Below are positions 14,796 through 23,260 of a DNA stretch of 63,164 bases, one piece after another. Below the pieces are notes generated by a model. That model was not told the origin of the DNA. It searched no databases and worked only from the letters and a program-made list of their open reading frames with translations. The stretch lies in the NCBI RefSeq assembly GCF_002723835.1, contig NZ_BEWG01000062.1, forward strand, positions 2,167 to 65,330. Reading direction: 5' to 3'. The position numbers were made by a program, and so were the translations under genes. The stretch comes from Mycobacterium sp. shizuoka-1 (GTDB taxonomy: Bacteria; Actinomycetota; Actinomycetes; Mycobacteriales; Mycobacteriaceae). Within the stretch, counting starts at the first letter, position 1; every line of letters begins with the position of its first letter.

Positions 14796-15689
14796 TCAGC
14801 CCTTGGCCAGGGTGAACTGGCAGATGTCGGTGTAGCCGTCGCGGAACAGCTCTGCGCAGCCGGTCAGATACTTCATGTAGCGGTCGTAGACCTCGCGCGA
14901 TTGCAGCGCCACGGCCTCTTCCTCGTTGGCCTCCAGCGCTGTCGCCCACTGGTCGAGGGTGCGGGCGTAATGCAACCGCAGCGGGTGGATCCGGTTGACC
15001 GAGAACCCGGCGCGCACCGCGTGCTCCTCGACGACGGTGACCTTGGGCAGCCGCCCGCCCGGGAAAATCTCGTCCATGATGAATTTGAAGAACTTCAAGT
15101 GCCGCATGGTGATCGGCATTTCCCGCGCGAGGAATTCCTCGTCGCTCGGTTTGACGATGGTGTGCAGCAACATCACTCCGTCAGCGGGTAATGCGTTGTA
15201 GGCCATCTCGAAAAAGGCGTCGTAGCGGTCGGTTCCGAAGTGTTCGAAGGCGCCGATCGAGACGATCCGGTCCACCTGTTCGTCGAACTGCTCCCAGCCC
15301 TCGAGCAACACCCGCCGGGACCGCGGACTGTCCGACTCGTCGAAGAGTTGTTGAACGTGCAGCGCCTGGTTCTTGCTCAGGGTCAGCCCGACGACGTTGA
15401 CGTCGTAACGCTCCAGCGCCCGCATCATCGTGGCGCCCCAGCCGCACCCGACATCGAGCAACGTCATGCCTGGCTGGAGGCCCAACTTGCCCAGTGAGAG
15501 ATCGATCTTGGCGATCTGCGCCTCTTCCAGCGTCATGTCCTCGCGCTCGAAGTATGCGCAGCTGTAGGTCTGGGTCCGATCCAGGAAGAGCCGGTAGAAA
15601 TCGTCGGAAATGTCGTAATGGTGCTGCACGTCGTCGAAGCGCGGTTCCATGCGCTCGGCGTCGTCTGGGTTCGCGGGCGTATCCAACAA
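14796..15689 (-). CDS. Mycolic acid cyclopropane synthase/methyltransferase family
   Basis: 297-residue SAM-dependent enzyme of the CmaA/PcaA/MmaA/UmaA family, which modifies meromycolate chains. The SAM motif is VGCGWG (80-85). Glu149, in SIGAFEHF, corresponds to the catalytic bicarbonate ligand, and the downstream His and Tyr (LLHTIV, LHYARTLD) are retained. It aligns end to end with PcaA, but which modification it makes (cyclopropane, methyl or other) cannot be decided. The start is probably TTG, with AGGA eight bases upstream; the next ATG (15650) would remove 13 residues. It stands alone. Confidence 0.9.
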   Translation of the reverse strand: MLDTPANPDDAERMEPRFDDVQHHYDISDDFYRLFLDRTQTYSCAYFEREDMTLEEAQIAKIDLSLGKLGLQPGMTLLDVGCGWGATMMRALERYDVNVVGLTLSKNQALHVQQLFDESDSPRSRRVLLEGWEQFDEQVDRIVSIGAFEHFGTDRYDAFFEMAYNALPADGVMLLHTIVKPSDEEFLAREMPITMRHLKFFKFIMDEIFPGGRLPKVTVVEEHAVRAGFSVNRIHPLRLHYARTLDQWATALEANEEEAVALQSREVYDRYMKYLTGCAELFRDGYTDICQFTLAKG

Positions 15690-15834
15690 AATCGGTGTCC
15701 TGTTCTGGCGTCTGCACTCCGGTCCACCCCCGCGAGACCGGTCACACTCCCCTGGTGACGTAACCCGAGTAGCCTACGCGACTCGCCGGTAACTCCCCAC
15801 TCGAGCAAACTGTGAGGCGGCTAAGTGTCGGCGG

Positions 15835-16053
15835 TCATGACGAATTCTCGGCATTATCTTCGTTGCCGTAAATTGGGCGACCTTGATCGTCGAGCCATTC
15901 GTTCACGGCAGTTCCGGTGACGGTGTTGTCGGACCCGGGCAACACCGCGGTGGGCCGGTCCTCGTAGGCCGACATCATCTCTTTGGCCTTGGCTCGCGCG
16001 TTCTCGTCCGGCACCGGCTTCCCGGTCTGATCGTGATGGTCCGGAGTGCTCAC
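15835..16053 (-). CDS. Small acidic hydrophilic protein, unknown function
   Basis: 72-residue soluble protein rich in Asp, Glu, Asn and Gly with no hydrophobic core apparent, so perhaps disordered. The GTG start was chosen because AAGGGAAG lies five bases upstream; longer frames upstream look non-coding. The segment ending NEWLDDQGRPIYGNED suggests a conserved mini-protein. It is not recognised as a known family. It sits between the mycolate methyltransferase and the divergent PepA gene. Confidence 0.55.
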   Translation of the reverse strand: MSTPDHHDQTGKPVPDENARAKAKEMMSAYEDRPTAVLPGSDNTVTGTAVNEWLDDQGRPIYGNEDNAENSS

Positions 16054-16236
16054 GTTGACTTCCCTTCTGATCCCGGGTGGGCCGTATGGGGTGCGGTCGG
16101 GCGGGCTGCGCGATGCTGTGCAAAGGACTGCCCACATGTGTGATCCACCAAACAGTGAGATTCGCTCAGCAACCCCGGATGCGGACACAATGCCGTCCGA
16201 GTGCCATATGCGCCGCTTTTCAGGCAAAGTTGAGCT

Positions 16237-17310
16237 ATGGATGCAAAGCCTCCGCTTCGCCACGGCCGCCGGCTGGTGACCGTGCTGGCGGCCCTGCTAC
16301 TGGTGCCGGGTCTGCTCGCCGGACCCGCCCACGCGACACCGGCGCCCGTCGGCCCGGCGCCACTGGCCCCGCTGGACCAATCCGCGGTGCTCGGACAGGT
16401 CACACCCGGCCTGGTCGACATCAACACCACCCTGAACTATCAGGGCGCGGTCGGCGCGGGCACCGGGATCGTGCTCGATCCGGGCGGTGAGGTGCTGACC
16501 AACAACCACGTCATCGAAGGTGCCACCGGCATCACCGCCACCAGCCTGGCCAACGGACGCACCTATCCCGTCGACGTCATCGGCTACGACCGCACCAACG
16601 ACATCGCCCTGGTCCGGCTGCGCGGTGCCAGCGACCTGCCGGTGGCCGCCCTGGGGACCTCGTCGGGCATCGCGGTCGGCGACCCGGTCGCGGCGATCGG
16701 AAATGCCGGCGGAGCCGGTGGCGCGCCGAGTTTCTCGCCGGGCAACATCACCCAGCTCGGCGCGTCGGTGCGAGCCTCCGACGAGTCCGGGGGCGGCTCC
16801 CGTGAGCTCGCCGACCTGATCCGGGTCGCCGCCGACGTGCGGCCCGGCGATTCGGGTGGCCCCTTGGTCAACGCCGCGGGTCAGGTGATCGGGGTGACGG
16901 TGGCTGCGACGCTGACCTACCGGATGGGCGATGTCCGCGGTGGGGAGGGCTTTGCCATCCCGATCGACCGCGCGCTGGGCGTCGCGGGCGCGATCCGCTC
17001 CGGCGGCGGTCCGGGCGTGCACATCGGCGACACCGCGTTCATCGGTGTCGGCATCGCCGATTCGAGAGCCGGCGGGCCCACGGGAGCTGTTGTGCGCCAA
17101 GTGCTTCCGGACACCCCCGCACAGGGTATCGGCATCATGAGCGGCGATGTCATCGTGGCGGTGGACGGGGTGCCGATCAACACGGCTTCGGACCTTTCCA
17201 ACGTGATGGATGCCCACCACCCCGGCGACACCATCGTGCTGAGCTGGCTGGACCGAGCCGGAAACCCGCAGAGCGCCGGCGTGGTGCTCGGCGCGGGCCC
17301 GGTCGGCTGA
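16237..17310 (+). CDS. pepA: Secreted trypsin-like serine protease PepA with PDZ domain
   Basis: 357-residue exported protease that aligns with M. tuberculosis PepA (Rv0125, Mtb32A). A signal peptide (about 1-33, AHA before TPA) leads into an HtrA-like protease domain with the triad His91 (NNHV), Asp122 (TNDIAL) and Ser206 (GDSGGP). A C-terminal PDZ domain (about 265-350) includes SGDVIVAVDGVPI. It likely acts in the cell wall on misfolded or specific exported proteins. The ATG has only a weak ribosome site. The secreted chorismate mutase gene follows after 34 bases in the same direction. Confidence 0.9.
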   Translation: MDAKPPLRHGRRLVTVLAALLLVPGLLAGPAHATPAPVGPAPLAPLDQSAVLGQVTPGLVDINTTLNYQGAVGAGTGIVLDPGGEVLTNNHVIEGATGITATSLANGRTYPVDVIGYDRTNDIALVRLRGASDLPVAALGTSSGIAVGDPVAAIGNAGGAGGAPSFSPGNITQLGASVRASDESGGGSRELADLIRVAADVRPGDSGGPLVNAAGQVIGVTVAATLTYRMGDVRGGEGFAIPIDRALGVAGAIRSGGGPGVHIGDTAFIGVGIADSRAGGPTGAVVRQVLPDTPAQGIGIMSGDVIVAVDGVPINTASDLSNVMDAHHPGDTIVLSWLDRAGNPQSAGVVLGAGPVG

Positions 17311-17344
17311 TCCTCGCCCGGCCGCATCGGTGAGAATGGACGCC

Positions 17345-17911
17345 ATGACCACTGCCCTGGCGCGGGGCGCCGCAGCGACGATGACGATGCTGGCGGTCGC
17401 GACGGCCGCCCCGGCGCACGCGGATTCGCCCGAACCGTTGTATGCCCTCGTCGATGCCGCGGCGCAGCGCTTACAGACCGCGGATCCGGTGGCGGGCAAC
17501 AAGTGGCTGACCGGTGGCCTGATCACCGACCCCGCCCGGGTCAAGCAGGTGTTGGCCGCGGTGTCGTCGGATGCCGAAACGCGTGGTGTGCCAACGGGTT
17601 ATGTCACCGAGGCGTTCACCAACCAGATCAACGCCACCGAGGCCATCGAGTACGCCAGGTTCGCGGGCTGGAAGTTCGACCCGGCGAGCGCGCCGACGAC
17701 GGCGCCGGACCTGTCCGCCTCGCGCACGGTCATCGACGGGCTCAACCGTCAGATGGTCGAGCAGATGGCCGCGCAGTGGCCGCTGCTGAGCTCACCCGGC
17801 TGCCGTCCCGCGCTGGATGCGGCCAAGGGCGTCGTCGCCGGCGAACGGCAGTTCGATGATCTCTACCGCACGGCGCTGGACGCCGCCACCCGGTCGTACT
17901 GCGGCGCCTGA
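17345..17911 (+). CDS. Secreted chorismate mutase, AroQ-gamma type
   Basis: 188-residue exported all-helical enzyme that converts chorismate to prephenate, like M. tuberculosis Rv1885c. The signal peptide ends at AHA, about residue 27. The mature protein shows PLYALVDAAAQRLQTADPVA, then the conserved ADPVAGNKW and the NATEAIEYARF helix, with two C-terminal cysteines that match the disulfide of the secreted form. The ATG at 17345 was chosen; an ATG three codons upstream is possible. Why mycobacteria export a shikimate-pathway enzyme is unresolved. Confidence 0.9.
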   Translation: MTTALARGAAATMTMLAVATAAPAHADSPEPLYALVDAAAQRLQTADPVAGNKWLTGGLITDPARVKQVLAAVSSDAETRGVPTGYVTEAFTNQINATEAIEYARFAGWKFDPASAPTTAPDLSASRTVIDGLNRQMVEQMAAQWPLLSSPGCRPALDAAKGVVAGERQFDDLYRTALDAATRSYCGA

Positions 17912-17917
17912 CGCCGC
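17901..17917. terminator. Short GC hairpin at convergent gene ends
   Basis: GCGGCG (17901-17906) and CGCCGC (17912-17917) flank a five-base loop that includes the chorismate mutase stop codon, just before the convergent DUF4331 stop. The stem is only six pairs, so it is a weak candidate. Confidence 0.3.
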
Positions 17918-17921
17918 GCGG

Positions 17922-18929
17922 CTAACCCGTGGGGTGTGGGTTGCCCAGATAGGGAAAGACGTCGAGGGTGTCGGTGTGCGGAGCAAGCCCGCTGGGCGGG
18001 CAGTCGCCCTTGGTCAGGAACGCCAGCCGGTAGTCGATCACGTCGTCGGTGAACACCCGCCCGTTCGGATACTTCGCCGGCTTGGCCGGGTCGAAGGTCA
18101 GCATGTCGGGCAGAGTGCCCTCGCGCTCGATCGCCTCGACGGCCTCCTGTTCGGTGTATCCGCCGGTGTGCCCCATCAGGTGGACGAACTGGGCGCTCCA
18201 GCGTTCCCGGTCGTGGACCGGCACGCTGGCGTTGTACTCCTCTTTGGTGTCGTCGGTGTTGAAGAAGCTGCTCACCGAGGGGTGGCCGGCGCGGTCGACG
18301 TGTACCAGCTCGCCGTCGCGGCGCAGACTGCAGCGGCCCCAGATCCGTAAGGCGCCGGCACCGAGTTCGGCGGTCGGCACCTCGATGGCGATCGAGAACA
18401 CGTTGGCGGTCAGATTGGAATCCACCCCGGTCCACGGCGACGTGTCGCCAAGATGCAGGTCGGTGAAATTACGCTTACCGCTGGTGTCGAAGAGATTCTT
18501 GATGCCGTCGAAGTCGAAGAAGAACGCGTCGCTGCGCGCGCCCGCGGCAAACGTGTAGTCCCCGGACCGGTGCACCTTTGCTTCGGTGTCGAACGACACC
18601 TCGACGGCGTCGAAGATCTTCTCGCCCAACGGAAGTGGCGACTCCGCATCGTCGCCGACAGCCTTGAACACGTCGACGGTCTGGCGCCCCCCGTCGGGTT
18701 CGGAGAATACGAAGCTGAAGGCGATGTCGTTGAGCAGATCGCCGTTGTTGTCGACCGCCAGCCGGTAGATGGCGTCGGGGTGCAGCGCGTCGGCGTTCGG
18801 GTTGGCGTTGAGGATCAGCACCGTGCGGGTGGGATCGGCGGGCGACTGGAAAGCGTAGAGGTCGCACAGGTCCAGGCGCTGATCGCCGAGCGGCGGCCCG
18901 AGGCTCAGACCGGTGAAATGGTTCGACAT
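17922..18929 (-). CDS. DUF4331 domain protein
   Basis: 335-residue protein of the DUF4331 family, function unknown. It begins with SNHFTGLSLGPPLGDQRLDL and the family block DLCDLYAFQSPADPTRTVLI, then a repeating beta-rich pattern with several FSF/FFFDFDG segments, and ends in a Pro-rich tail. There is no signal peptide or membrane segment, so it seems cytoplasmic. The ATG following a GTG codon was taken as start. The next gene on this strand, an F420-type oxidoreductase, ends 18 bases upstream, so the two could form an operon. Confidence 0.8.
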   Translation of the reverse strand: MSNHFTGLSLGPPLGDQRLDLCDLYAFQSPADPTRTVLILNANPNADALHPDAIYRLAVDNNGDLLNDIAFSFVFSEPDGGRQTVDVFKAVGDDAESPLPLGEKIFDAVEVSFDTEAKVHRSGDYTFAAGARSDAFFFDFDGIKNLFDTSGKRNFTDLHLGDTSPWTGVDSNLTANVFSIAIEVPTAELGAGALRIWGRCSLRRDGELVHVDRAGHPSVSSFFNTDDTKEEYNASVPVHDRERWSAQFVHLMGHTGGYTEQEAVEAIEREGTLPDMLTFDPAKPAKYPNGRVFTDDVIDYRLAFLTKGDCPPSGLAPHTDTLDVFPYLGNPHPTG

Positions 18930-18947
18930 CACCGAGACTTTGCCGGA

Positions 18948-19832
18948 TCAGTTCTGGCGGGGCAACAGCTCCTCGGTGAAACGATCGATGAACTCGTCGG
19001 CCGGAGTGTCATCGACCGGCCGGATGACGAACTTGCTCAACCCCGCCGCGATCAGACCGTCGTGCTGGCGGTGCAGCTGCGACCAGTCCCCGGCGACGAG
19101 CTCGGCGGGATCGGCGTCGGGGCGGCGGGCGCGGATCGCGGCGGCGATGTCGTCGCGCAGGCCGCCCTCGGCGACGCCCAGGCTCAGGCCGAAGTGATCC
19201 GGTTCGATCGACCGGCCGGCTTCACCGGCGGCCCGCTCGATGCTCTCCCGCGCGACGCGGGCCTCGTCCGGCGTCACAAAGCTGCCCAGCCACCCGTCGG
19301 CCAGCCGGCCGATCCGGCGAAACGCTGCGGGCGCCGATCCACCGAGCCAGATGTCCACGGGCACCGGCGGACGGATGCCCAGCGCCGCGTCGGTGAGCGC
19401 GAAGTAGCGGCCGGCGAAGGTCACCTGGTCGCCGGTGAGCAGGGCCCGCACCACCTCCAGCGCCTCATCGAACACCGCCGCGCGCTGGCCGTCGGGGACG
19501 GGAAACAGATCCCACTCCGCCTTCGAGGCCGGGCGCAGTCCGAACGCGGGCAGCACCCGCTTGGGGCCCAGCGCGGCCAGTGAAGCCAGCGTCTTGGCGA
19601 CCAGTACCGGGTTGCGGCCGGGCAGCACCGCCACCGAGGTGCCGACCTTGAGGCGTTGGGTGCGGCCGAGCGTGTAGGCCATGCCGGCGAACGGGTCGAC
19701 GGCCGGGGTGTAGACCAACTCGGAGAACCACAGCGAGTCGACGCCGGCGGATTCCAGCCGGTCGATGAAGGCGGGCAGGTCCTCGACTTTGTTGCCCAGG
19801 CTGACCCCGAACCGGATCTTCACATCGCCCAT
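18948..19832 (-). CDS. LLM-class F420-dependent oxidoreductase
   Basis: 294-residue luciferase-like TIM-barrel enzyme of the F420 type common in actinobacteria. Characteristic segments are RFGVSLGN at the N-terminus, DSLWFSELV (about 33-41), VGTSVAVLPGRNPVLVAKTLASL (63-85, cofactor region) and the DIWLGGSAPAAFRRIGRLADGWL block. It probably transfers hydride from reduced F420 to an unknown substrate. There is no redox partner next to it. It is divergent from the polysaccharide deacetylase. Confidence 0.85.
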   Translation of the reverse strand: MGDVKIRFGVSLGNKVEDLPAFIDRLESAGVDSLWFSELVYTPAVDPFAGMAYTLGRTQRLKVGTSVAVLPGRNPVLVAKTLASLAALGPKRVLPAFGLRPASKAEWDLFPVPDGQRAAVFDEALEVVRALLTGDQVTFAGRYFALTDAALGIRPPVPVDIWLGGSAPAAFRRIGRLADGWLGSFVTPDEARVARESIERAAGEAGRSIEPDHFGLSLGVAEGGLRDDIAAAIRARRPDADPAELVAGDWSQLHRQHDGLIAAGLSKFVIRPVDDTPADEFIDRFTEELLPRQN

Positions 19833-19954
19833 CCCGCCACGGTAACCGGACGCGAATGTGACGACACAGCCGCGGATGTGCGTCGTTTCGGCGACCGGGG
19901 ACCGTAACCTGAGCGTGTGACTGGTGTTACAGATGTGACTTCTGGGACCGGCAC

Positions 19955-20779
19955 GTGGCCGAGGTAACCCGGCGCCAGTTCGTCATCGGGTTGCTCGCCT
20001 CGGCCAGTCTGGTCGGGACGTCGAGCGCGATCGCGATGTCGCAGACCCCGGCACCGTCCGGCGTCAAGACACCCCCGCCACCGATCGGTGCGGCACCGCT
20101 GTTGCCTCCCCCGCCGCCTGCCGCACGAATGCCGCTGCCGGGCGGCGGTGAACTGACCAAGCTGCCCGGTAACGGTGACCTGCTGGCCCTCACGGTCGAC
20201 GACGGGGTGAACTCCGAGGTGGTGCGGCTCTACACCCAGCTGGCCAAGGACACCGGCATCCGGCTGACGTTCTTCGTCAACGGTGTGTACGACTCCTGGC
20301 GTGACAACGCCGCCCTGCTGCGACCGCTCGTCGATTCCGGCCAGATCCAGCTCGGCAACCACACCTGGTCCCATCCGGACCTGACCACGCTGACCAAGGA
20401 CCAGGTCGCCGACCAGCTGGCGCGCAACGACCGATTCCTGCGCGCCACCTTCGGCGCCGACGCCACCCCCTACTTCCGCCCGCCCTACGGTGCCCACAAC
20501 GACACCGTCGACGCCGTCGCCGCCGAACTCGGCTACCGGGTGCCCACGATGTGGGCGGGATCGCTCGCCGACTCCACACCGGTGGCCGAGGACTTCATCG
20601 TCAAGATGGCCGACCAATACTTCATCGCGCAGAACATCGTGATCGGCCACCTCAACCACCTGCCCGTCACCCACGTCTACCCGGCGCTGGTCGACATCGT
20701 CCGGTCGCGCAACCTGCGCACGGTCACGTTCAACGACGTCTTCCTGCAGCCGGAGATCCCGCACGTCACATCCGCCTAG
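19955..20779 (+). CDS. Tat-exported polysaccharide deacetylase (NodB/CE4)
   Basis: 274-residue exported deacetylase. The N-terminus TRRQFVIGLLASA is a twin-arginine signal, followed by a Pro-rich linker (about 32-62). The CE4 domain has Asp82-Asp83 in TVDDG (usually TFDDG), metal ligands His136 and His140 in HTWSH, and RPPYG at 175-179. It would remove N- or O-acetyl groups from a cell-wall polysaccharide or peptidoglycan. The last conserved His motif appears as IGHLNH. GTG start. Genes downstream are unrelated small proteins. Confidence 0.87.
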   Translation: MAEVTRRQFVIGLLASASLVGTSSAIAMSQTPAPSGVKTPPPPIGAAPLLPPPPPAARMPLPGGGELTKLPGNGDLLALTVDDGVNSEVVRLYTQLAKDTGIRLTFFVNGVYDSWRDNAALLRPLVDSGQIQLGNHTWSHPDLTTLTKDQVADQLARNDRFLRATFGADATPYFRPPYGAHNDTVDAVAAELGYRVPTMWAGSLADSTPVAEDFIVKMADQYFIAQNIVIGHLNHLPVTHVYPALVDIVRSRNLRTVTFNDVFLQPEIPHVTSA

Positions 20780-20806
20780 TGGGGCCCGGGGGCGCCCGGA
20801 TCTACG

Positions 20807-21271
20807 ATGCCCGTCATGGAAGGCTCCGTGACTGTGCACATGGCCGCACCGGCCGACAAGATCTGGAACGTCATCACCGACATCACCCGGACCGGCGAGT
20901 TCTCCCCGGAGGTGTTCGAATCCGAATGGCTCGGCGGGGCCACCGGCCCGGCGCTGGGCGCAAAGTTCCGCGGCCACGTGCGGCGCAACGAGATCGGCCC
21001 GGTCTACTGGACCACGTGTCGCATCACCGCCTGCGAGCCCGGACGGGAATTCGGCTTCGCCGTGCTGGCCGGCGATCGGGCGGTCAACAACTGGCACTAC
21101 CGTCTCGATCCGCGCGGCGACGGCACCGACGTGACAGAGTCCTTCCGGATGGCCGATTTCCCCGGGGTTCGGGTGTTCGAGTTGTTGGGTGGGCAGCTGC
21201 GGGTCCGGCGCAACAAGCGCGACATGCGGACCACCCTGGAACGGATCAAGAAGGTCGTCGAGAACGACTGA
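20807..21271 (+). CDS. SRPBCC (START-like) family protein
   Basis: 154-residue helix-grip protein of the polyketide-cyclase-like SRPBCC group. It starts SVTVHMAAPADKIWNVITD, the typical first strand and helix, and ends with a long amphipathic helix (about 128-152). It probably binds a hydrophobic ligand in a central cavity; no catalytic residue is evident. Either the ATG at 20807 or the one three codons later (20816) may be used. It is followed after 41 bases by an NTF2-like protein. Confidence 0.82.
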   Translation: MPVMEGSVTVHMAAPADKIWNVITDITRTGEFSPEVFESEWLGGATGPALGAKFRGHVRRNEIGPVYWTTCRITACEPGREFGFAVLAGDRAVNNWHYRLDPRGDGTDVTESFRMADFPGVRVFELLGGQLRVRRNKRDMRTTLERIKKVVEND

Positions 21272-21312
21272 ATCCCCGCCGCGGCCGCCGATTCGTTTGG
21301 TACAACCGGTGG

Positions 21313-21816
21313 ATGGGTCGATGGACACGCGAGGAAATTGAGTCGGCGTTCGAAGAACACAAGCAGGTGGTCGTCGGCATCGCCGACAGCTGGGACTGGT
21401 CACGGTTCGCCGACCAGTTCACCGAAGACGCCACCTACGTCGAGCATTCCTACGGCACGTTCCACGGTCGTGAGGCGATCCGCGAGTGGATCGTCAAGAC
21501 CATGAACACCTTTCCGGGCACCGAGATGCCGTGGTTCCCGTCCACCTGGCATTCCATCGATGTGGACAAGGGCTGGGTGATCTGCGAGTTCCAGAACCGG
21601 ATGCGCGATCCCGGCGACGGCAGCATCCATGAGGAGCCCAACATCTCGGTGCTCAAGTACGCCGGCGACGGACTGTGGAGCTACGAGGAAGACGCCTACA
21701 ACCCGATGAATTTCATGCCGATGGTGCGTGGCTACATCCAGACGTCGAAGAAGCTCGGCACCATCTCCGAGGACGCCGTGACGTTCGCCCGCAACATGGG
21801 TTGGGATCTGGGCTGA
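21313..21816 (+). CDS. NTF2/SnoaL-like family protein
   Basis: 167-residue cone-shaped NTF2-like protein. The pattern WDWSRFADQFTEDATYVEH followed by FHGREAIREWI is the usual SnoaL-like opening. Asp and His residues could line the pocket. The family contains isomerases, hydratases and mere binding proteins, so no reaction is assigned. The start was placed at the ATG giving MGRWTREE; much longer upstream frames run through the neighbouring gene. It converges with a small protein gene after seven bases. Confidence 0.8.
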   Translation: MGRWTREEIESAFEEHKQVVVGIADSWDWSRFADQFTEDATYVEHSYGTFHGREAIREWIVKTMNTFPGTEMPWFPSTWHSIDVDKGWVICEFQNRMRDPGDGSIHEEPNISVLKYAGDGLWSYEEDAYNPMNFMPMVRGYIQTSKKLGTISEDAVTFARNMGWDLG

Positions 21817-21823
21817 CGCCGGG

Positions 21824-22012
21824 TCAGTCGGCGCTGCCTTCGGTGTCGTCGAAGAAGCTCCACTGGCCGTCGTGCTCCACTTCCATCCGCCAGCCCAGTT
21901 CGGAGTTGTCCGCCCGGGCGTCGACGAACCAGGCATGGGCGTCCTGCGCGCTCTCGATGTCCTTGGTGTCGACGACGTCGCCGTGCGGGTTGATCACGCG
22001 GTAGGTAGCCAT
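21824..22012 (-). CDS. Small conserved protein, unknown function
   Basis: 62-residue cytoplasmic protein. Sequence MATYRVINPHGDVVDTKDIE suggests a beta-alpha-beta mini-domain ending in an acidic tail. Not a family I can name. It starts 28 bases downstream of the PLP enzyme stop (22041) in the same direction and is probably in the same transcript. Confidence 0.6.
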   Translation of the reverse strand: MATYRVINPHGDVVDTKDIESAQDAHAWFVDARADNSELGWRMEVEHDGQWSFFDDTEGSAD

Positions 22013-22040
22013 GCTTGTTGCTTCCCCGCGGGAGCACGGT

Positions 22041-23126
22041 TCAATCCCCGGGATGCTTGAGACCCGCTCCGCACAGCGGGATCACCACGTCACCGGCGGC
22101 GACGGATTCGCGTAGCCGGTCCCATTCCGGTTCCCCGCGATCGGCCGCACCGGCCGCGGCGGCGAAGCAGACCGCCGCGGTGGGCTCGACGAACAGCCCT
22201 TCGCGCTCGGCGAGCACCCGGCGGGCGGCGACGACCGCGTCGTCGTCGACGGCGACGATCGTGCCGCCGGACGCCCGCACGGCGGCCAGGATCTGCCGGG
22301 CCCGCGGCGGCGCGGTGATCGCGATGCCCTCGGCGACGGTCGGCCGCTGGGGAAAGTCCCGTCCCCGCCAGGTCGCCGCCAGCGGAGCGCAGCCCGCCGC
22401 CTGCACGCCCAGCAGAGCCGGTATCCGGTCGGCCAGCCCGGCGGCGACCAGCTCGCTGAACGCCAGATGACAGCCCAGCAGCAGAGTCCCGTTGCCGACG
22501 GGCACCAGTACCGCCTCGGGCAGTCGGTGCCCGTTCTGGCGCCAGATCTCGTAGCCGTACATCTTGACCCCGTGCAGGAAGTACGGGTGGTAGACGTGAC
22601 TGGCATAGAACACCCCGGGGCGCTCGGCGATGCGCGCGGCGGCCGCGGCGGTGTCGGCCCGGCTGCCCGGCACCACGGTCAACTCGGCTCCGTGTGAGCG
22701 GATCTGGGCCAGCTTCTCCGGTGAGGTCGACGCCGGCACGAGCACCTGGCAGGTGACGCCGGCCCTGGCGAGGTAGGCCGCCGCGGCGGTCCCGGCGTTG
22801 CCGCTGCTGTCGACCACCGCCTTGTCCACCCGCAGGCGGGCGGCCAGCGTCGCCAGCACCACCGCGCCACGATCCTTGAAAGACAATGTGGGGCTGAGGA
22901 ATTCGAGCTTGAACCGGGCCGACGGCAGGGTCTGGGAGACCACCATGGGGGTATTCCCCTCGCCCAGCGTGACGGTGTCGCCGACCCGCAGCGGCAGCGG
23001 TGCTTCCGGGGTCGGCAGCCACTGCCCGCCGACATCGAACACGCCGCCGCAGGGGCAGCGCCACACCAGCTCGGCGACGTCGAATTCGGTTCCGCACGAG
23101 CCACATACCAACGGTGGCAGGTTCAT
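22041..23126 (-). CDS. Threonine synthase-like PLP-dependent enzyme
   Basis: 361-residue fold-type II PLP enzyme. An N-terminal zinc ribbon (CGSC ... CPC, residues 8-26) resembles the rubredoxin-like knuckle of some threonine synthases. The PLP lysine lies in LSFKDRGA (about 81-88), the phosphate-side loop SSGNAGT at about 107-113, and PVGNGTLL binds the cofactor phosphate. It may act as threonine synthase, cysteate synthase or a dehydratase-type enzyme; the main thrC is normally in the hom-thrB operon, so this is a paralogue. The ATG giving MNLPPLV was chosen. Confidence 0.85.
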   Translation of the reverse strand: MNLPPLVCGSCGTEFDVAELVWRCPCGGVFDVGGQWLPTPEAPLPLRVGDTVTLGEGNTPMVVSQTLPSARFKLEFLSPTLSFKDRGAVVLATLAARLRVDKAVVDSSGNAGTAAAAYLARAGVTCQVLVPASTSPEKLAQIRSHGAELTVVPGSRADTAAAAARIAERPGVFYASHVYHPYFLHGVKMYGYEIWRQNGHRLPEAVLVPVGNGTLLLGCHLAFSELVAAGLADRIPALLGVQAAGCAPLAATWRGRDFPQRPTVAEGIAITAPPRARQILAAVRASGGTIVAVDDDAVVAARRVLAEREGLFVEPTAAVCFAAAAGAADRGEPEWDRLRESVAAGDVVIPLCGAGLKHPGD

Positions 23127-23260
23127 GGCTCGGTGCCCTCGCGTTCGTCGACCACCCACAGCGTACCGGCTGGGACGGTGCGGGAGTCATCGTGGCAGCA
23201 CGGGTGCCCGAATCCGGAAACGATCACGACCGGGCGCGCCGGACTCTACTGTCATCTCCC

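Noticed and set aside
16054..16236. GTTT-N16-GGGCAG on the minus strand before the small acidic gene, tested as a SigF promoter
   Set aside because: The -10 matches the SigF consensus at only four of six positions and the surrounding region gives no other support.
19820..21403. 527-codon antisense frame across the deacetylase and SRPBCC genes
   Set aside because: It covers two well-supported plus-strand genes and lacks any recognisable domain.
22020..22060. tRNA-like T-arm sequence GGTTCAATCCC
   Set aside because: The flanking bases do not form a five-pair T stem, and no anticodon or acceptor stem can be drawn around it.
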